Origin: Uloborus plumipes
Taxonomy: Eukaryota; Arthropoda; Arachnida; Araneae; Uloboridae
Reading direction: 5' to 3'
DNA: 64,000 nt
NCBI GenBank assembly: GCA_038373865.1
Contig: JAXGGA010005801.1
Span: forward strand, 1 to 64,000
Below the pieces are notes generated by a model. The model ran no database searches and was not told where the DNA came from. It worked only from the letters and a program-made list of their open reading frames with translations. The first letter of the stretch is position 1. Every line of letters begins with the position of its first letter. A program made the position numbers and the translations under genes. Positions 1 through 13,429 of the stretch are shown piece by piece.

Positions 1-1004
1 TTGAAATGTTCATTTTTGGGAAATACAGACCCCTTTTTTTGGACCGTCCTGAAAAGGGAAGCTAGGCATTAATGGGTTAAAAAAAATCCAAAAGCTCAAA
101 ATTCAAACGTTTTGTCTCAAAATGGCCATTTTCTATCAATTTTGAATAAATATAGGAAAAGAGATAAGCCTTTAAGCATACAAATTGATAAAATTTAATA
201 CATTTAAATAAGAGTGCATTTATATATATTTTCTAACAACGATTAAGATTAACAATGAATTATTAATTTAAGGCTCACCTATTTCATTTAAGCATGAAAT
301 AAGTTAAAAACCATTATAATTAATTTTCCATTTACCTTGAAACATTTTCACAAAGATTTTATGAGGCAAAACAATTAGAGGTTCCTACAGATATTTATAG
401 CCCATGTGGATAGAATTCATTCAAATAATTTCTTTAGAACTATGTTGTATTAATAAGCACCCGGGCAACTCCGGGTAATAAGCTAGTATGTGATAAAAAT
501 GCCGAACTGTGTCCTTCTTAGCAGCTCCAGTGTGAGATTGATATTTGCTCTCATAAGCAACGAATCAAAAAATATCAACTGAATCATAATGAATGAACGC
601 ATCAAAAATTAATGGTAATATTTTACGTTTCATCATTAAAACCTTATTTGAACTCATCATGTGAAGAAAATGGAACTAGGAATAGGATTCACATCAGCAT
701 TAAAATCGAAGTTGCTTTTAATGATCCTTTTCACATTAAAAGAGATTTCCCATTTTGAAGCCCAAGTTTGATTACTTCCATTTCTCGAGAAAGATTTTAA
801 CGTCCAGTTCATTTGGAAAGGGAGAGGTTTAAAAATTTAATATTGCCTTAGAATAAATCTGTTTGACTCTAAGTTTGCTTCAAGCTGCAATAATACACCT
901 GATTGTGTGGACTGGAACATATGTGTCAGTTCCCATTCCAAGGGCGAGCAACTCACCCACCCCCCTCAGATGATATGGAGCAATCCCCTCCCTGAAATGA
1001 GAGA
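1..1004. other. Intergenic, no gene seen
   Basis: AT-rich. CACCCGGGCAACTCCGGGTA at 459 is a short inverted pair of a kind common at retroelement ends, but no element can be delimited. Confidence 0.4.
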
Positions 1005-1099
1005 CAGGCCCGTCATTTAGGAAGGTCATTGGGGTCTACTGACCCCCTCACCTGACTTTGAGAAATCAATGTATTAACATATAAGTGGCAAGTAGGCGT

Positions 1100-1150
<51 letters not shown>

Positions 1151-1233
1151 TGTTTTCCGATGAAATTGCATTGTATTTGCACCCTTTGCCCCCCTCCGCC
1201 AAAAATGAGATGAGACACCCCGTCAAATTACCC
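1005..1233. mobile_element. hAT MITE, worn copy with an expanded poly(T)
   Basis: Starts CAGGCCCGTCATTTAGG and carries GACTTTGAGAAATCAATGTA. The poly(T) at 1101-1149 lies where the other copies have a short T-run. The right end is degraded and no clear duplication is seen. Confidence 0.75.
1101..1149. repeat. Poly(T) run, 49 bp
   Basis: Unbroken T-run in the 1005-1233 MITE. Confidence 0.95.
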
Positions 1234-4200
1234 AACCCCCCTCCTTAGTAAAAGTGTTAATAGCGCAGTCTGAACTATAGGCCCTAAGGCTATAGCTAAA
1301 AAGGTTCCTTGAGACCCCGAAACACGTGGCTGCAATTTGTTGTAAAATGGGTGCATTAATAAAACTGTCTCTTCTTATTTGAACCATAGGTGCTTAAATG
1401 TGAAAATGTACATGAATAATGTACACCATAAAATGCTGTAACTGAATTACTGCATGGGGGCCTTTTTCTCACTAAAATGAACTTCAGCTTAAAAACTTTT
1501 AAGAACAACCAACAATCTTTATGCCCGATTTGTGCCCATCTTAAAAATGTACCCTTTCATGGCCCACAACTTAGAAAATAAGATGTTTGGTGTAAATAAT
1601 ACTTTTTTTTTTCAAATCATGAGAACTCCCACATATATTTTGATGAAACAACAACTATTCTTAAAATATACCATTAACATGAACAAAATAAGCAACTTTT
1701 GAAAGAAAGCATTCGATTGTGATACACTTTCCAAAGAAATGAAACTAGTATCTGTCGCCCATTCTTCTTATCAAAGGGCGCATAAATAAATTCCGTCTTT
1801 AGTTAATAAATTATACGCAAACCCAATAAAAGAAGTTACTGCTTTGACCTGGCATTTCTACTGGAAGAAACATATGACTATGTTAGACTCATAAGCGTTT
1901 ATTACGAGTCACTGACGATTAAAGCTTCGGTTTTAGCTGATGGTTACAGTCGCTTGGAGAGCATGAAGTATACATCTTTGCAAACTGTACTAACTTGCAT
2001 TAAAACAAAAAATTAATTTCGTTTTCAGATTTTAAAGCATCTTATAAATTCAAAAAAATTAAACAGAAATTAGTGCTTTTATTATATCCATTTCTACTAC
2101 TAGAGCTTATCCATTTCTACTAGAAAGTGTGCTACAGTTTTTTATTTTATAAAATAAAATAACTTGTTCGTTGTTACAACTTTTTAAGCCCAAAAGTGCT
2201 ATTGTTAATATTTATTTTTATCTATTTTTTTTCCTTATATATAGTATCCAGGTGTTCATCGAAAATTTATGTTTCATAGTTTATTTTTTTTATTTTTACT
2301 TCACTTCAGGGACCTAAAATAGGTTTCTTGATATTAAAAAGCTAGTGCCTTGGAGAGCCACGGGTCATAATTGTCAAGTCTGGAACATTATTATACACCC
2401 AAATGAAACACAGTTGGAAAGAGTTTCCTACCTCTGTGATTCCATTTTCTTAGAACAAAACAATCTCATCTTATATTCCATTATGTCAGCAGTTTTCGTT
2501 GATTGAGTGACGTCACGCGCTGTTTCCCGAATTCGTGACCGAAAAACAGAAGTGAAGTGAAGTGCAAAACTTCGCATTCTCACTCTAATGTGTTCTGGAA
2601 TGGTCTTTGTTTCTCAAATTCCTCTCTTGCTCTGAAACATAAATCTACCTGTCAGAATCCACGTTGTTTCTCCACTCAAAATTCAGATATAACTTTTACA
2701 CTTTTAAGAACTCGTGGAAAGAGCTTTACCGCTCGTAGTTATTTCTTTGGTAAATAATGCGTCACACAAACAGGAATTCATCTTGGCATAAATCTGTATA
2801 TGCTAAGTTCTAACTAGTTTGTTAATAACTGTAAATGTTTCCTAAATGTAATAGTGTAACATTTATAATCTTGCACTGCAAAAATAATAATTTTTTGAAG
2901 TGTTTTCTTTGTGCACGTAGCAAAATTTTTAATTTCTAGACATGGTTCTGAAAATTGCTCGCGGGCCTAAAGTTGCAACTTCAATTATTAATCCCAGACT
3001 CAGGCTACGTTTTGATTATCTTGTTATATATTTATCAAGATGTATGATGAATCTTATTCAACTCTTGAGACTCAAGACCTCTTTATAAGCTCATAAACGA
3101 ACTATCGTCAGTTAAAAGACGGTCACAGCATAACAGAGTACAATTCCTCAGGTAATATCAATGTCTACGCCACGTGTGCATTAGTACATTAAAGTTCATG
3201 TCTTAAAAAAATTGTCAGCAGAAACTCTTAAAAATCATGAAACACACTTTGTTTTCTAGCGAGTTTTACAACAACAAGCGCTCAGCTCTCGCTTCATTTT
3301 TACATGGGTGTCCTCTCTGAGTAGTTTATCACATTCTCATGAGAAAACAGCTCCACAGCAGAAACAAAATCTCGATGTTTCACAATTCCCAACGAAAGTG
3401 ACCGTCAAAAGTGTTTCGAGAGTTAAAAACTTGAAAATATATTTCAAATCTATTAATATTTCTCAAATTCTTCAAATTTCGATTCGTTTGAGAATTCAGG
3501 AACTGATTTTTGAGTCGTCCTCAAAATTAAATTTTTCCTAGCAAACAAGTTTGCAATACTGTCGGTTCTAAGAAATTTTATTCGATTAAGCGGGAACATT
3601 TTTTTACCGTTCTATTTTGACAGCTTTTGTGTCAAAACGTAATAATAACAAAGAAATAGCTATACATAGGAAACAATTAATGTTATTGGTAAAATTTTTT
3701 GAAATAATCGAAGTAAACAACAAAATAGTGTAATAATTGAATATAAATATTGTGCGGTCATATGAAAATCATTAAAAAAAATCTGGTATTCGTCCCACAC
3801 TACTTCCTTTCACGTGTAAATTTCTTTGTAGATGCCTTAGTGTTGAAATAGTGCTAGGAGTGAGCAATATAGCAATTTGAACATTTACACCCCTAGTTTG
3901 CCACGAAACAATTCAAAATAAATGTTTTACAATGATTCATTTTCTAAATATCGCCGATTTTAACATCGAGTGGATTTTTCGCAAAATATCGCCAATAGCG
4001 CCAAATTGAACCCAAATTCAAAAAAAATTTTCTTTCGCCAAGTTTGTCCCCAACTTGGCGATATGTCGCCACTTCCTTTACTACGTAAAAGGAAGTAATA
4101 ACTGACAACTTATTACAAAAAAAAAAAAAAATGTTTTTCCTCCTTTCACTTTTATTTTTGAAACAGTTCATAATGGTGGTTTGCTTACTCAAGGTCTTGT

Positions 4201-4414
4201 GGGAACACTTTTATTTGACATTTTTCTTAGCAAAAACTGTTGCTAAAGCTGACATATTATTCGATTTCCCGGGGAAATTATTCGATTAAGCGGGGATATT
4301 TAACATTTTGTCTATGGGGAAATGTTCGGTTCCGGGCGGTTTTATTCGTATAAGCGGGGTATTCGTTTATCCGTTACCCGATTAAGCGGGGACGACAGTA
4401 TTTTAAATTGCTAT
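1234..4414. other. Intergenic, no gene seen
   Basis: AT-rich with short open frames only. 2490-2760 is less AT-rich and reads open for 66 codons but has no recognisable family. 3780-4110 is the repeat fragment listed separately. Confidence 0.4.
3780..4110 (-). repeat. Fragment of the 60737-61430 repeat family
   Basis: In reverse it shares CCAACTTGGCG, GGGTTCAATTTGGCGC, TATTGGCGATATTTTGC and GGAAGTAGT-type ends with copy A. The open frame on the minus strand here is repeat sequence. Confidence 0.7.
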
Positions 4415-4591
4415 CAGGCCCGTTATTTAGGGGCGGGCAGGGGGGCTCAATTGCCCCCCCCCCTGACTTTGAGAAATCAATGTATTTACATATAAGTGGG
4501 CGTGGTTTTTGTTGTTTTCTGGTGAAATTATATTGTGTTTTCATACTTTGCCCCCCCCCCCCCCTTAGAAAAACTTGAAATGACGTCCCTG
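4415..4591. mobile_element. hAT MITE, 177 bp (CAGGCCCGTCATTT family)
   Basis: Same family as 36456-36622. Flanks ATTGCTAT and ATTGTTAT form an 8-bp duplication with one change. The C-runs in the middle have expanded. Confidence 0.88.
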
Positions 4592-4890
4592 ATTGTTATA
4601 GAGAAGACCGTAAAAAATGCATTACAGTTTCACTATGCTAAGGTGTCGTCCTGTCAATAAACCATTAACTAGAAAATTGGTAATAAGATGTAAAAAAACC
4701 ACCCTAATGAAAGGCCATAATGGTGCTGGCCTCCTCGTAGTGTGGCCTGAGTAACGCTAAATGCCCACCTTCCACCATTTGCGGATGTTTGGCCAGAATC
4801 TGTGTCTAGATAGAGGCTCTTGTGGTGGTAAATTAAGCTGGCGATGGGCGCCACCAGATTAAATTTGTGTCTGGCTCCACGGCGACTACA

Positions 4891-5301
4891 CTGTAAAAAA
4901 TGAATATTGCTTTTACAGTATAATACAGCTAATTTAATAGTATTAAATTGGAAAAATTGCCAATTTTACAGTAATAAAATGTAAAATTTCTAACTTTACA
5001 GTACTAAACAGTAAAATTGCTAATTTTGCAGTAATAAACTGTAAAAATGCTAATTTTACAGTTTATTACCGTGCATTTTACAGTTTTAAACTGGAACCTC
5101 TGCTGCCAGAATTGTACTGTTGTTTTTACAGTATAATACAACTAAATTTTATGGCAATAGACTGTAAAATTTCTAACTTTACAGTAAGAAATTACTAGTT
5201 TTAAAGTTTATTATACTGTAGATTTTACAGTTTTAAATTGAAACCTCGGCTGCCATAGTATTATACTGTAAAAACAACAGTTCATTTTCTTCGGTGTAAA
5301 A
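4891..5301. mobile_element. MITE rich in TTTACAGT/ACTGTAAA words
   Basis: About 400 bp with more than a dozen ACTGTAAA or TTTACAGT words in both directions. The outer parts are inverted: CACTGTAAAAAATGAA with TTTTACAGTATAATAC on the left and the complement with TTCATTTTCTTCGGTGTAAA on the right. A GAACCTCTGCTGCCA segment occurs twice (5092 and 5240). TSD not resolved. Confidence 0.7.
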
Positions 5302-5460
5302 TCGTTGGTGATATGAACTTTCCTGGGAACAGGGAGGTCTCCTAGTAGCAGCGCCATCAGGCCGAGAAGCTAAAGCGCCAGGGCCTCCCATTGTGTACCA
5401 CCCTGAAGGTAGGACTAAAGCAGAACTATTTTGCATGCATTAAAATTTGTTTTAAATTTA

Positions 5461-5690
5461 CATAATCGTATCAGTTCCTGTTCCGGTTACTGTGTAACGC
5501 TTTTATAACGTTATAAAGAAACCGGTTCCAATTCAATTATTACTGCGGCGTTGCAGTGAAGTCACATAAAACTGCCAAAAATTCGTCCCAACCTGACTTC
5601 TTACTGACGCGCAATTGTGTCACTGTCACTGTGACAATTGGGACTTGCGCGGTGACTTCACCGTGTTACATTGCGCTATTAGAGATAGTA
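5461..5690. repeat. Cluster of overlapping palindromes
   Basis: AACCGGTT-like, GTAACGCTTTTATAACGTTA, CAATTGTGTCAC with GTGACAATTG, and GTGAAGTCAC with GTGACTTCAC are inverted pairs within 230 bp. It may be a worn MITE. No gene. Confidence 0.5.
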
Positions 5691-6894
5691 TATTGTTTTT
5701 AATGTTTTCTAGCTTATGTTTAAAAAGACATCTTCCAATAAAATAAAAAGCATCAATTGAAACACCACCTCATTTTTTGGCATTTCTTATTCTTATAAAG
5801 CTAGCAAAAGTTTTGGGGTAATGCGAAACAATTCACTGTCGATGACTGAATCAATTAAGTTCACCTGATATCTTATTCTTTCAGCCTTCTATGAAGAAAA
5901 ATCCTAAGAATATCATAAAAGGAAACTCCCTTTTCATAAGATCAATTTCGTTACTGAAACGCGACGGAACAAGTTGAAAGACGTAATGAAGATTTCGGAA
6001 CGCAAGTGCATTGGATGGTCTTTTGATGAGTCTGCTACTAGAAGATTTGCAATTTCGGCAGAGAACCTTAATTAGCGCCATTTTATCAGATAAGCCTCTT
6101 ATACTTCGCAAATTTTGCGGAAAGGGGATTGGGTAAAAATTGTAGCCGTTGTTTATAAGAAGAATCGTTTGACAAAGAGTTTAAATCGATAAGACACTAC
6201 ACATACACCTTTATAATACTTTTATTCAAGACGAAAGATAATCATAAAAACTTAGTTCATATAATGGCAGGGGCTCATTAAATTCACTCATTTTAAGTTA
6301 ATAGACAAATGATAAAACTTCATCTCTAATAAACTCAGAAAATAAGTAACAAGTAAAGCGCAAATCAAGAAGAAGAAAGGTTACAGCAATTAAATTCTAA
6401 ATTTACATATGTATTGCAGCAAAATACGAACAGTTAATATTTATATATGTATATAAATATTCAACCCTAGTAAATATGTTGCATGACTGCACACGCACAG
6501 TACACATAAGCTGCGTAATGCAGTATCGAAAAGTTCAGCAGTGGCTATTTCTCTCATTGCGTTGAGTGTTAGGTTTGCTCGCCGCTCGTTTCTTTATTTC
6601 TTTCTTTTAAATTTCTGAAATTGAGTCTGTATCTCCAGTATAGATGGTCTTATATTCAGGCCAGGCATTTCAAAATTTTCCGTGGTAAAAGGTATAAACT
6701 CAATGCAAATTACACGACAAAAAACAGTAAAAACAACTCTCACTTATGTGTAAATACATCAATTATCTAAAGACAAGGGGGCAATTATCCCCCTCCCCTC
6801 GACCCCTCAAATGACAAGATCGTATATTCTACTGATAAATGTTTACGATTTTCAAAAAAAAAAAAAAATAGAACAAATGAGAGACAGTAATGTA

Positions 6895-6960
6895 TAAAAA
6901 ATAATATAGCAAAACGGTAATTAGTAAAATACTAATTACTGTTTTGCTCTATTTTTTTTA
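6895..6960. repeat. Short hairpin, arms about 30 bp
   Basis: GCAAAACGGTAATTAGTA and TACTAATTACTGTTTTGC are inverted with a 3-bp loop, flanked by A and T runs. Confidence 0.8.
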
Positions 6961-7539
6961 TGTCTAACAGCAAGTGAAAATACATCATTGCGTTTCAATA
7001 GTTTTCACTTTAAAATCATTTTTCTCTTGGTTGCTTAATTTTTCACATAGATTGTAGTTATCCTACCATTAAAAAACCGAAAATACCACGAATATAGTGT
7101 CCTGCTGAATGAGTGAAAGCTCAACAATATATATATATATATATTAAATCGTCTTCCACTTTTTTAACTTCAAGAAACATAGTTAACTATAAAAGTTCCC
7201 TCATAACTGTAAAAAGAAATGTCGTTCTATTCCTTCACAGAATAAAGAATCTTTATTCTAGTATAGTTCTTCAGAAGAAAGTCTTCTCAATTGTACGTCA
7301 CGCCATTTTGCTTTGTTCGTGACAGAAAATGAAAGAAACTAAGCTAGAATTTCGCTTCCGTGATCTAACGTTTCTTGGGATGGCGTCTTTGTTTATCTTA
7401 TTATTGTCGAGTTTCGCTTTTGGTCAATTCCATTATTTCTGTTTTTCTGTCAAGTTGTATTCGACACACTCACAGCTGTGAGTTTGTATGTCAAGGAATG
7501 CGAATGTGAATTAAAATAGTATATTTCGCGATAGGATTA

Positions 7540-8832
7540 GAACTGTCATCAAAAGCAGAAAACGATTACCGATTGATCGGTTGTTGATAATCGGCCGATT
7601 AATCGGCTGTGCCGATTAATGATAAGGACGACTATTTTTAATACTACCAATTTTTCCATCACTGTTTTTTCTCTCTTATACAATTCCGAGGTTAGGAACA
7701 GTAAGTAACTAGTAGATACTCCCGGCTTCGCGCGAGTTAAAAAGCAACACGTAAAATCCAAGAAGGTATATTTTTTGTAAACGTGGTCAGTTAAATTGGC
7801 GTGAAGAACAACGTAAAATCAAACCTAAATGTGCTATTTATCTGTGTTGATTTTCTAAAAAACTGCGTTTCCATTTTTGAAAAATTAAAAACAGAAGTAT
7901 TATTATTCATATTCAAGGGTGAAACTCACGAAAGAAACATATCTTAACTATTTGAATTGAGAGAAGCTTCAGTTCAAATTCTACGCGAAGCAAGGACAAT
8001 ATCAAACGCAAAATTAGCTATTGAGAAGAAGTTGAGATGAAGCACTAAATAATGATTTGAATGAAGGAAGCCTTTAAAAAATTAGAGATTTTATGTGGAA
8101 GTTTGAACTAAAATTGGAATAAAAAAAGAACTACCTGCCCGATATTTTTCTAATTGGTCTCTTGATATGCCCAGTGCTGACACAAACTATGAAATTTTTA
8201 GCGAAATCCGACGGTAGTTTTTGAGTCTTTCAAGGACATACATAGGTACAAGTTACATACATACATTCACAGATTTATTTCTGAGAGAAGATTTTTTCTT
8301 TCCTTTCTTCATTTTCACAAAATAATTTCAATAAGTTATCAAGTTTATTAGAACCAAATTTCATATTATTGTCAATAATATTACATTAACACATTGTTAA
8401 TTATGTTAATTGGACATAAAAAATTTAAAAAAGGGGGAGGAGTCTGTGGTGAGCACTCCAATTTAGGAGTACTTTTAATTTAAAATTTTTAATAATTAGT
8501 AGCAATTTAATTCAAGACTTTTGTTCTTTGTGAAAATTAGAGGTTATCTAAAAGCACTGTGCTAAGGAGAAAACTATCGCCACATGAAAAATTTGGCAAC
8601 ATTGTCTATGTGCATATTTATTCAAAGTAGGAGAATTAATTTATTAAAAACTTTATATCAACTGTAAGGATTATTATTACTGTTAATAAAATTTTTCATC
8701 ATAGTTTCTTAGTGAAGGTACACTTTAAAGAATAATATTTAAAAAATATTTTTTCAGCCGATTAATCGGCCCAATTTTACCAATTATTAATAATTGGCAA
8801 ACTGACCCATTAATTGGTGCATCCCTAGTATC
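7540..8832. mobile_element. Worn TIR element with GCCGATTAATCGGC ends
   Basis: GGCCGATTAATCGGCTG near 7592 is inverted to CAGCCGATTAATCGGCCC at 8756, and the right end closes with GGTGCATCCCTAG, a common end of such elements. Similar CGATTAATCG words occur at 14728-14800. A LINE-tail-like stretch lies inside. Confidence 0.5.
7710..8290 (+). repeat. Probable non-LTR retroelement tail
   Basis: ATACTCCCGGCTTCGCGCGAG at the left and CGAAATCCGACGGTAGTTTT, GAGTCTTTCAAGGACATACA and a CATACATACATTCACAG tail at the right resemble 3' ends of arthropod non-LTR elements. No reverse transcriptase is visible. Recognition is by style only. Confidence 0.35.
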
Positions 8833-8981
8833 AATTTTTTACAAAACAGCTTACAAAAAGATTTTTAAAAAGTTAAACCCTCGTTTTATTCCAAAAAAAT
8901 TATATATATGAAGAGCATGGTCTTAATTTCTATATAATACAGTTTAATTCTGAAGATTTCGAAAAACTGTGTTTAAGAGCC

Positions 8982-9017
<36 letters not shown>

Positions 9018-9084
9018 ATCAGACAGTCAAAAAACTTGAAATTTTATATTTTGCTGAAAATTTCAGAATATGATCTTTTTTTAA

Positions 9085-10480
9085 AATGATTAAGAGCAAG
9101 AAACTGAGAAACTGTCACGCCTAGCATTATGATGTGATTCACGACCTCTCAGATTTTCTCCCCAAAATTACCAAATGTTTATTATCTTATTGAAAGACCA
9201 AATCCAGAATGTTTTTTTCTAAAGTTGAGTTGTTTAGTTTTTATGGATCCCTAAAGGTGAAGGTGCGGCGTCAAAAACTAAGCGGATTTTCAAGACATGG
9301 AAGTTGCTGTGAGCCAAAACTCTTACCAGGAACTGTTAAACTCCAATTTTCTTTCTGTATATGTAATACAGAAGGTTCAAACTTTACAAAATGAATGTTA
9401 AATTTGAGGTAAGTTGTTGTCGTAAGGTCAGTGAAGGCCCTAAAAACAAGGCATTTTTGACGTTTTTCAGCATTTTTGAGGTTTAAAAACAGCTTGTACA
9501 TTTCAGTTGCCACGGCAAAAGTGCTGTCGTTTGAAAGACCAGTGTAAGCACTTTAAAATAATGTATAAATAACCGAGGAAAGTTCAACGTGCTTTTAGTT
9601 GCGTAAGGCCGAAATATGAAAAATGTCATATTTTACCGATATTCAAACGGTCATAACTTCCTCTGCCAACAACATATTGAAATATTTTTTTTTGCCAATG
9701 TCATACTCTATTCTTTGTCTTAACAGAACAGTTGAGTCCTTTGAGGCGAAATGCTTAAATTTTTTTTACAAAAAATGCACAGGAAAAAATACATTTTTTG
9801 TAAAAAAATTTTTTACATTTCGCCTCAAAGGACTCAACTGTTCTGTTAAGACAAAGAATAGAGTATGACATTGGCAAAAAAAATATTTCAATATGTTGTT
9901 GGCAGAGGAAGTTATGACCGTTTGAATATCGGTAAAATATGACATTTTTCATATTTCGGCCTTACGCAACTAAAAGCACGTTGAACTTTCCTCGGTTATT
10001 TATACATTATTTTAAAGTGCTTACACTGGTCTTTCAAACGACACTACTTTTGCCGTGGCAACTGAAATGTACAAGCTGTTTTTGGACCTCAAAAATGCTG
10101 AAAAACGTCAAAAATGCCTTGTTTTGAGGGCCTTCACTGACCTTACGGCAACAACTTACCTCAAATTTAACATTCATTTTGTAAAGTTTGAACCTTCTGT
10201 ATTCCATATACAAAAAGAAAATTGGAGTTTAACAGTTCCTGGTAAGAGTTTTGGCTCACAGCAACTTCCATGTCTTGAAAATCCGCTTAATTTTTGATGC
10301 CGCACCTTCACCTTCAGGGATCCATAAACACTAAACAACTCAACTTTAGAACAAAACATTCTGAATTTGGTCTTTCAATAAGATAATAAACGTTTGGTAA
10401 TTTTTTGGAAAAAATCTGAAACGACATGAATCACAGCCGTGACACTCTCTCAGATTCTTGCTCTTAAACACGTGTTTTTT
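9085..10480. repeat. Foldback repeat 1 (arms about 690 bp)
   Basis: The sequence from about 9085 to 9770 is repeated in reverse complement to about 10480, with a turn near 9787. Paired words include GGATTTTCAAGACATGGAAG and CTTCCATGTCTTGAAAATCC, and GAGGCGAAATG with CATTTCGCCTC. Open frames here are mirror copies of each other and are not genes. Confidence 0.93.
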
Positions 10481-13425
10481 TAATTTTTGCAAAAAAAAAA
10501 AAAAAAATCTTTCCGTTTTGGGTAGTCAAAGTTGGACTTAGCTCTTTTTTTCAATAAAAACATCCCAACTTAGATAAGTCAATACCTTTTGCTTTAGGAG
10601 TGAACCGTGGAACTGACAATTATTTTGTGTTCTACTATATCCCCACTAACTGTAAGTACATAAATATTTGTGGACGACTCTTGGCGCAAAGGTCAGAGGT
10701 CACTCAAAGTTGTACAAAAAAATAGTTTTTTAGTGCAACTTTGACCGACCAAATCTTCTTGTGGCAACAGTGAAACACTGTATAGATCAGTAAATACCCA
10801 CTAAAGAGTAGTATCCAAAAACATAAAGATATGTGTTGTTGATGTTTTGCACATTGAAATATTTGACTCTGAAATTGCAGAAATCGCAAAATTACATGAC
10901 TTTGAGGGTCATTATCTTCTTGCACCATGAGTGATCAGATATAAAACTAGGTGGAGTAGAAACCTTTTTGGCAAACCTATGGCTACTCTTTCAGTTTTTG
11001 CATAATTTGGCTCTTAAACTTCGCAAAATGAGTGTTTTTCGGCATTAGAGAAAAAAAGCCAATTACCTGTTTTAAAATATGTATTGCTATTATTTGTAGC
11101 ATTATTATATCACAATTTCCTAACTAGCTGAAATGGCCTAAAGATGGATATACAGTTGAAACCAAATTGAAAATTAATTCCCGAAAATACTCAGTATACG
11201 TCAAAAACTATATACAGTGAACCCTCACTTATGGGCCTGCCCTAGGGACCAACAGAAAAAGGTGCATAAGTGAGAGAGACGTATAAGTGAACAAGCCTAT
11301 TTAAAGGACTAAAACTCAACATAGGTTCTAATGAGAGAGTGAATAAGAATGTTTCTATAGAAAAGGCACATATATTACTACAGTTTGGCAATTACTGTAA
11401 CGTAACTATAATGATTAAGATAAAACAAAATTTGTAGCATACCTAATTACAAACTGTTCCATTTAAAACGATGCATAATAGATAATTGACCCTCTCCGTA
11501 CTCTAGTTCATGCGGAAAAAATGCCTTCCGTGAGCAATAAAGTCTAAAGATTAGAGAGGAAAATTAAGAAAAATGCTTATTTTTTAAAGAAAATAATAAT
11601 AAATTTTCATACATTTTAGGGAAAATTCGGCGCATAAGTGAAATATTTAGCTTTAGAGCGACGCATAAACGAACGATACTATCATTATTTTGCTATGGAA
11701 TGTGCTCGGACCATTTAAAATCGTCGTATAAGTGAAAAAGGCGCATAAATGAGGCGGCGTATAAGTGAGAGTTCACTGTATTTTTATTTGTCCAGGCGAC
11801 GTTTTTTGACACATCTCTTTATTCCGTTAGGCTCCAACATGGTAAGCAATTTATGTACTTCATGTCGTTTTAGTTGCTGTAAAACAAGAAAGCAATGTGT
11901 CTTAAGTCTGATATAAAGTAATATATCCTGTCATATCAAGTTGATAATGCTAAAAGAATATTTTGAAATGGCTAATAGACATAATCTAAAACAAAACAAA
12001 ATAAAAAAAAAAACTTGTTAAGCTGTGCCCTCTTGCTCAATGTCGTGAATGTCATCAAAAATTTCCAGACCTACACCGAGGGCTTTATTGTACCAAGATT
12101 TTTAAGAAGTGACATTCTGCTAAAGATGCTTCTAAATTGTGAAGAAGTAATATATTCAGAAGGTTGAAACATGTTTTCCCCATTATGATTTATTTGTTTT
12201 CTCATTTCTTTGGATGCGTTTTCTGGTGATGATTTTATACCAGTTTCTTCTGATTTCATGAAAATATTATGAACATACATCTTAGTTTATAAGAGAAACG
12301 TGTCTTTTTTTCCTGCTGGGTGTAGGTACATTAAAGCGCCCTAGTGCAGGTCTGGAAATTTTCGGTGACATTCACGATATTGAGCAAAAGGGCACAGATG
12401 AGCAAGTTTTTTTTTTTTTTTTTGATAGATTATGTTTATTATCCATCTCAAAATATTCTTTTAGCATTTTAAACTTGATATGGTAGGATATATTACTTCG
12501 TATCAGACGTAAGATACATTTCGTTCCTGTTTTACAGCAACGACATGAAGTACATAAATTGCTTACCATGTTGGAGCCTAACGGAATAAAGAGATGTGAC
12601 AAAAAACGTCGCCTGGACAAATAAAAAAATATAGTTTTTGACGTATACCGAGTATTTTCGAGAATTCATTTTCAATTTGGTTTCACCTGTGTAACCATTT
12701 TTAGATGCTATTTCAGCTAGTTGGAAATTGTGATATAATAGTGCCTACAAATAATAGTAATACATATTTTAAAACAGGTAATTGGCCTTTTTTCTCTAAC
12801 GCCGAAAAACACTCATTTTGCGAAGTTTAGAACCATATTATGCAAAAACTGAAAGAGTAGCCATAGGTCTAACTGCTTGTGTTTTTGGGACAAGAAAGGC
12901 TTCTACTCCACCTAGTTTTTTTCTGGTCACTCATGGTGCAAGATAATGACCCTCAAAGTCATGTAATTTTGCGATTTCTGCAATTTCAGAGTCAAATATT
13001 TCAATATGCAAAACATCAACCACACATATCTTTATGTTTTTGGATACTCATGGATATACCAGAACTATCTCCATGTTGGATACTACTCTTTAGTGGGTAT
13101 TAACTGATCTTTTCACTTCAGTGGTTCACTGTTGCCACCAGAAGATTTGGTCGGTCAAAGTTGCATTAAAAACTATTTTTCGTACAACTTTGAGTGACCT
13201 CGGACCTTTGTGCCTAAAGTCATCCACAAATATTTATGTACTTACAGTTAGTGGGGATATAGTAGAATACAAAATAATTGTCAGTTCCACAGTTCACTCC
13301 TTAAGCAAAAAGTAATATTAGCTTATCTAAGTTGGCATGTTTTTATTGAAAAAAATAGCGAAGTCCAACTTTGACCTCCCAAAGCGGAGAGAAAAAATTT
13401 TTTTTGCAAAAATAAAAAAAACACG
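10465..13425. repeat. Foldback repeat 2 (arms about 1.2 kb)
   Basis: The left arm 10465-12075 (interrupted by the 564-bp MITE) is inverted to 12345-13425, with a loop of about 270 bp centred near 12210. Paired words include TAACTGTAAGTACATAAATA with TATTTATGTACTTACAGTTA, and CACGTG next to a T/A-run at the outer ends. Open frames here are mirror copies. Confidence 0.92.
11215..11778. mobile_element. pogo/Tigger-like MITE, 564 bp, inserted in a foldback arm
   Basis: Ends CAGTGAACCCTCACTTAT and ATAAGTGAGAGTTCACTG are inverted repeats bordered by TA on both sides. The interior repeats GTATAAGTGA and GCATAAGTGA words in both directions. The opposite arm of the large foldback (12620-12650) has the empty TA-containing site, which proves the insertion. 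Confidence 0.9.
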
Positions 13426-13429
13426 TGGG

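Noticed and set aside
2557..2757. 66-codon open frame in a GC-richer patch
   Set aside because: No similarity recognised, no splice partners, and too short to support alone.
9271..10359. Several open frames of 60-80 codons on both strands
   Set aside because: They are mirror copies of each other produced by foldback 1.
12372..13315. Open frames in the right arm of foldback 2
   Set aside because: Their counterparts lie in the left arm. They follow the palindrome and carry no domain.
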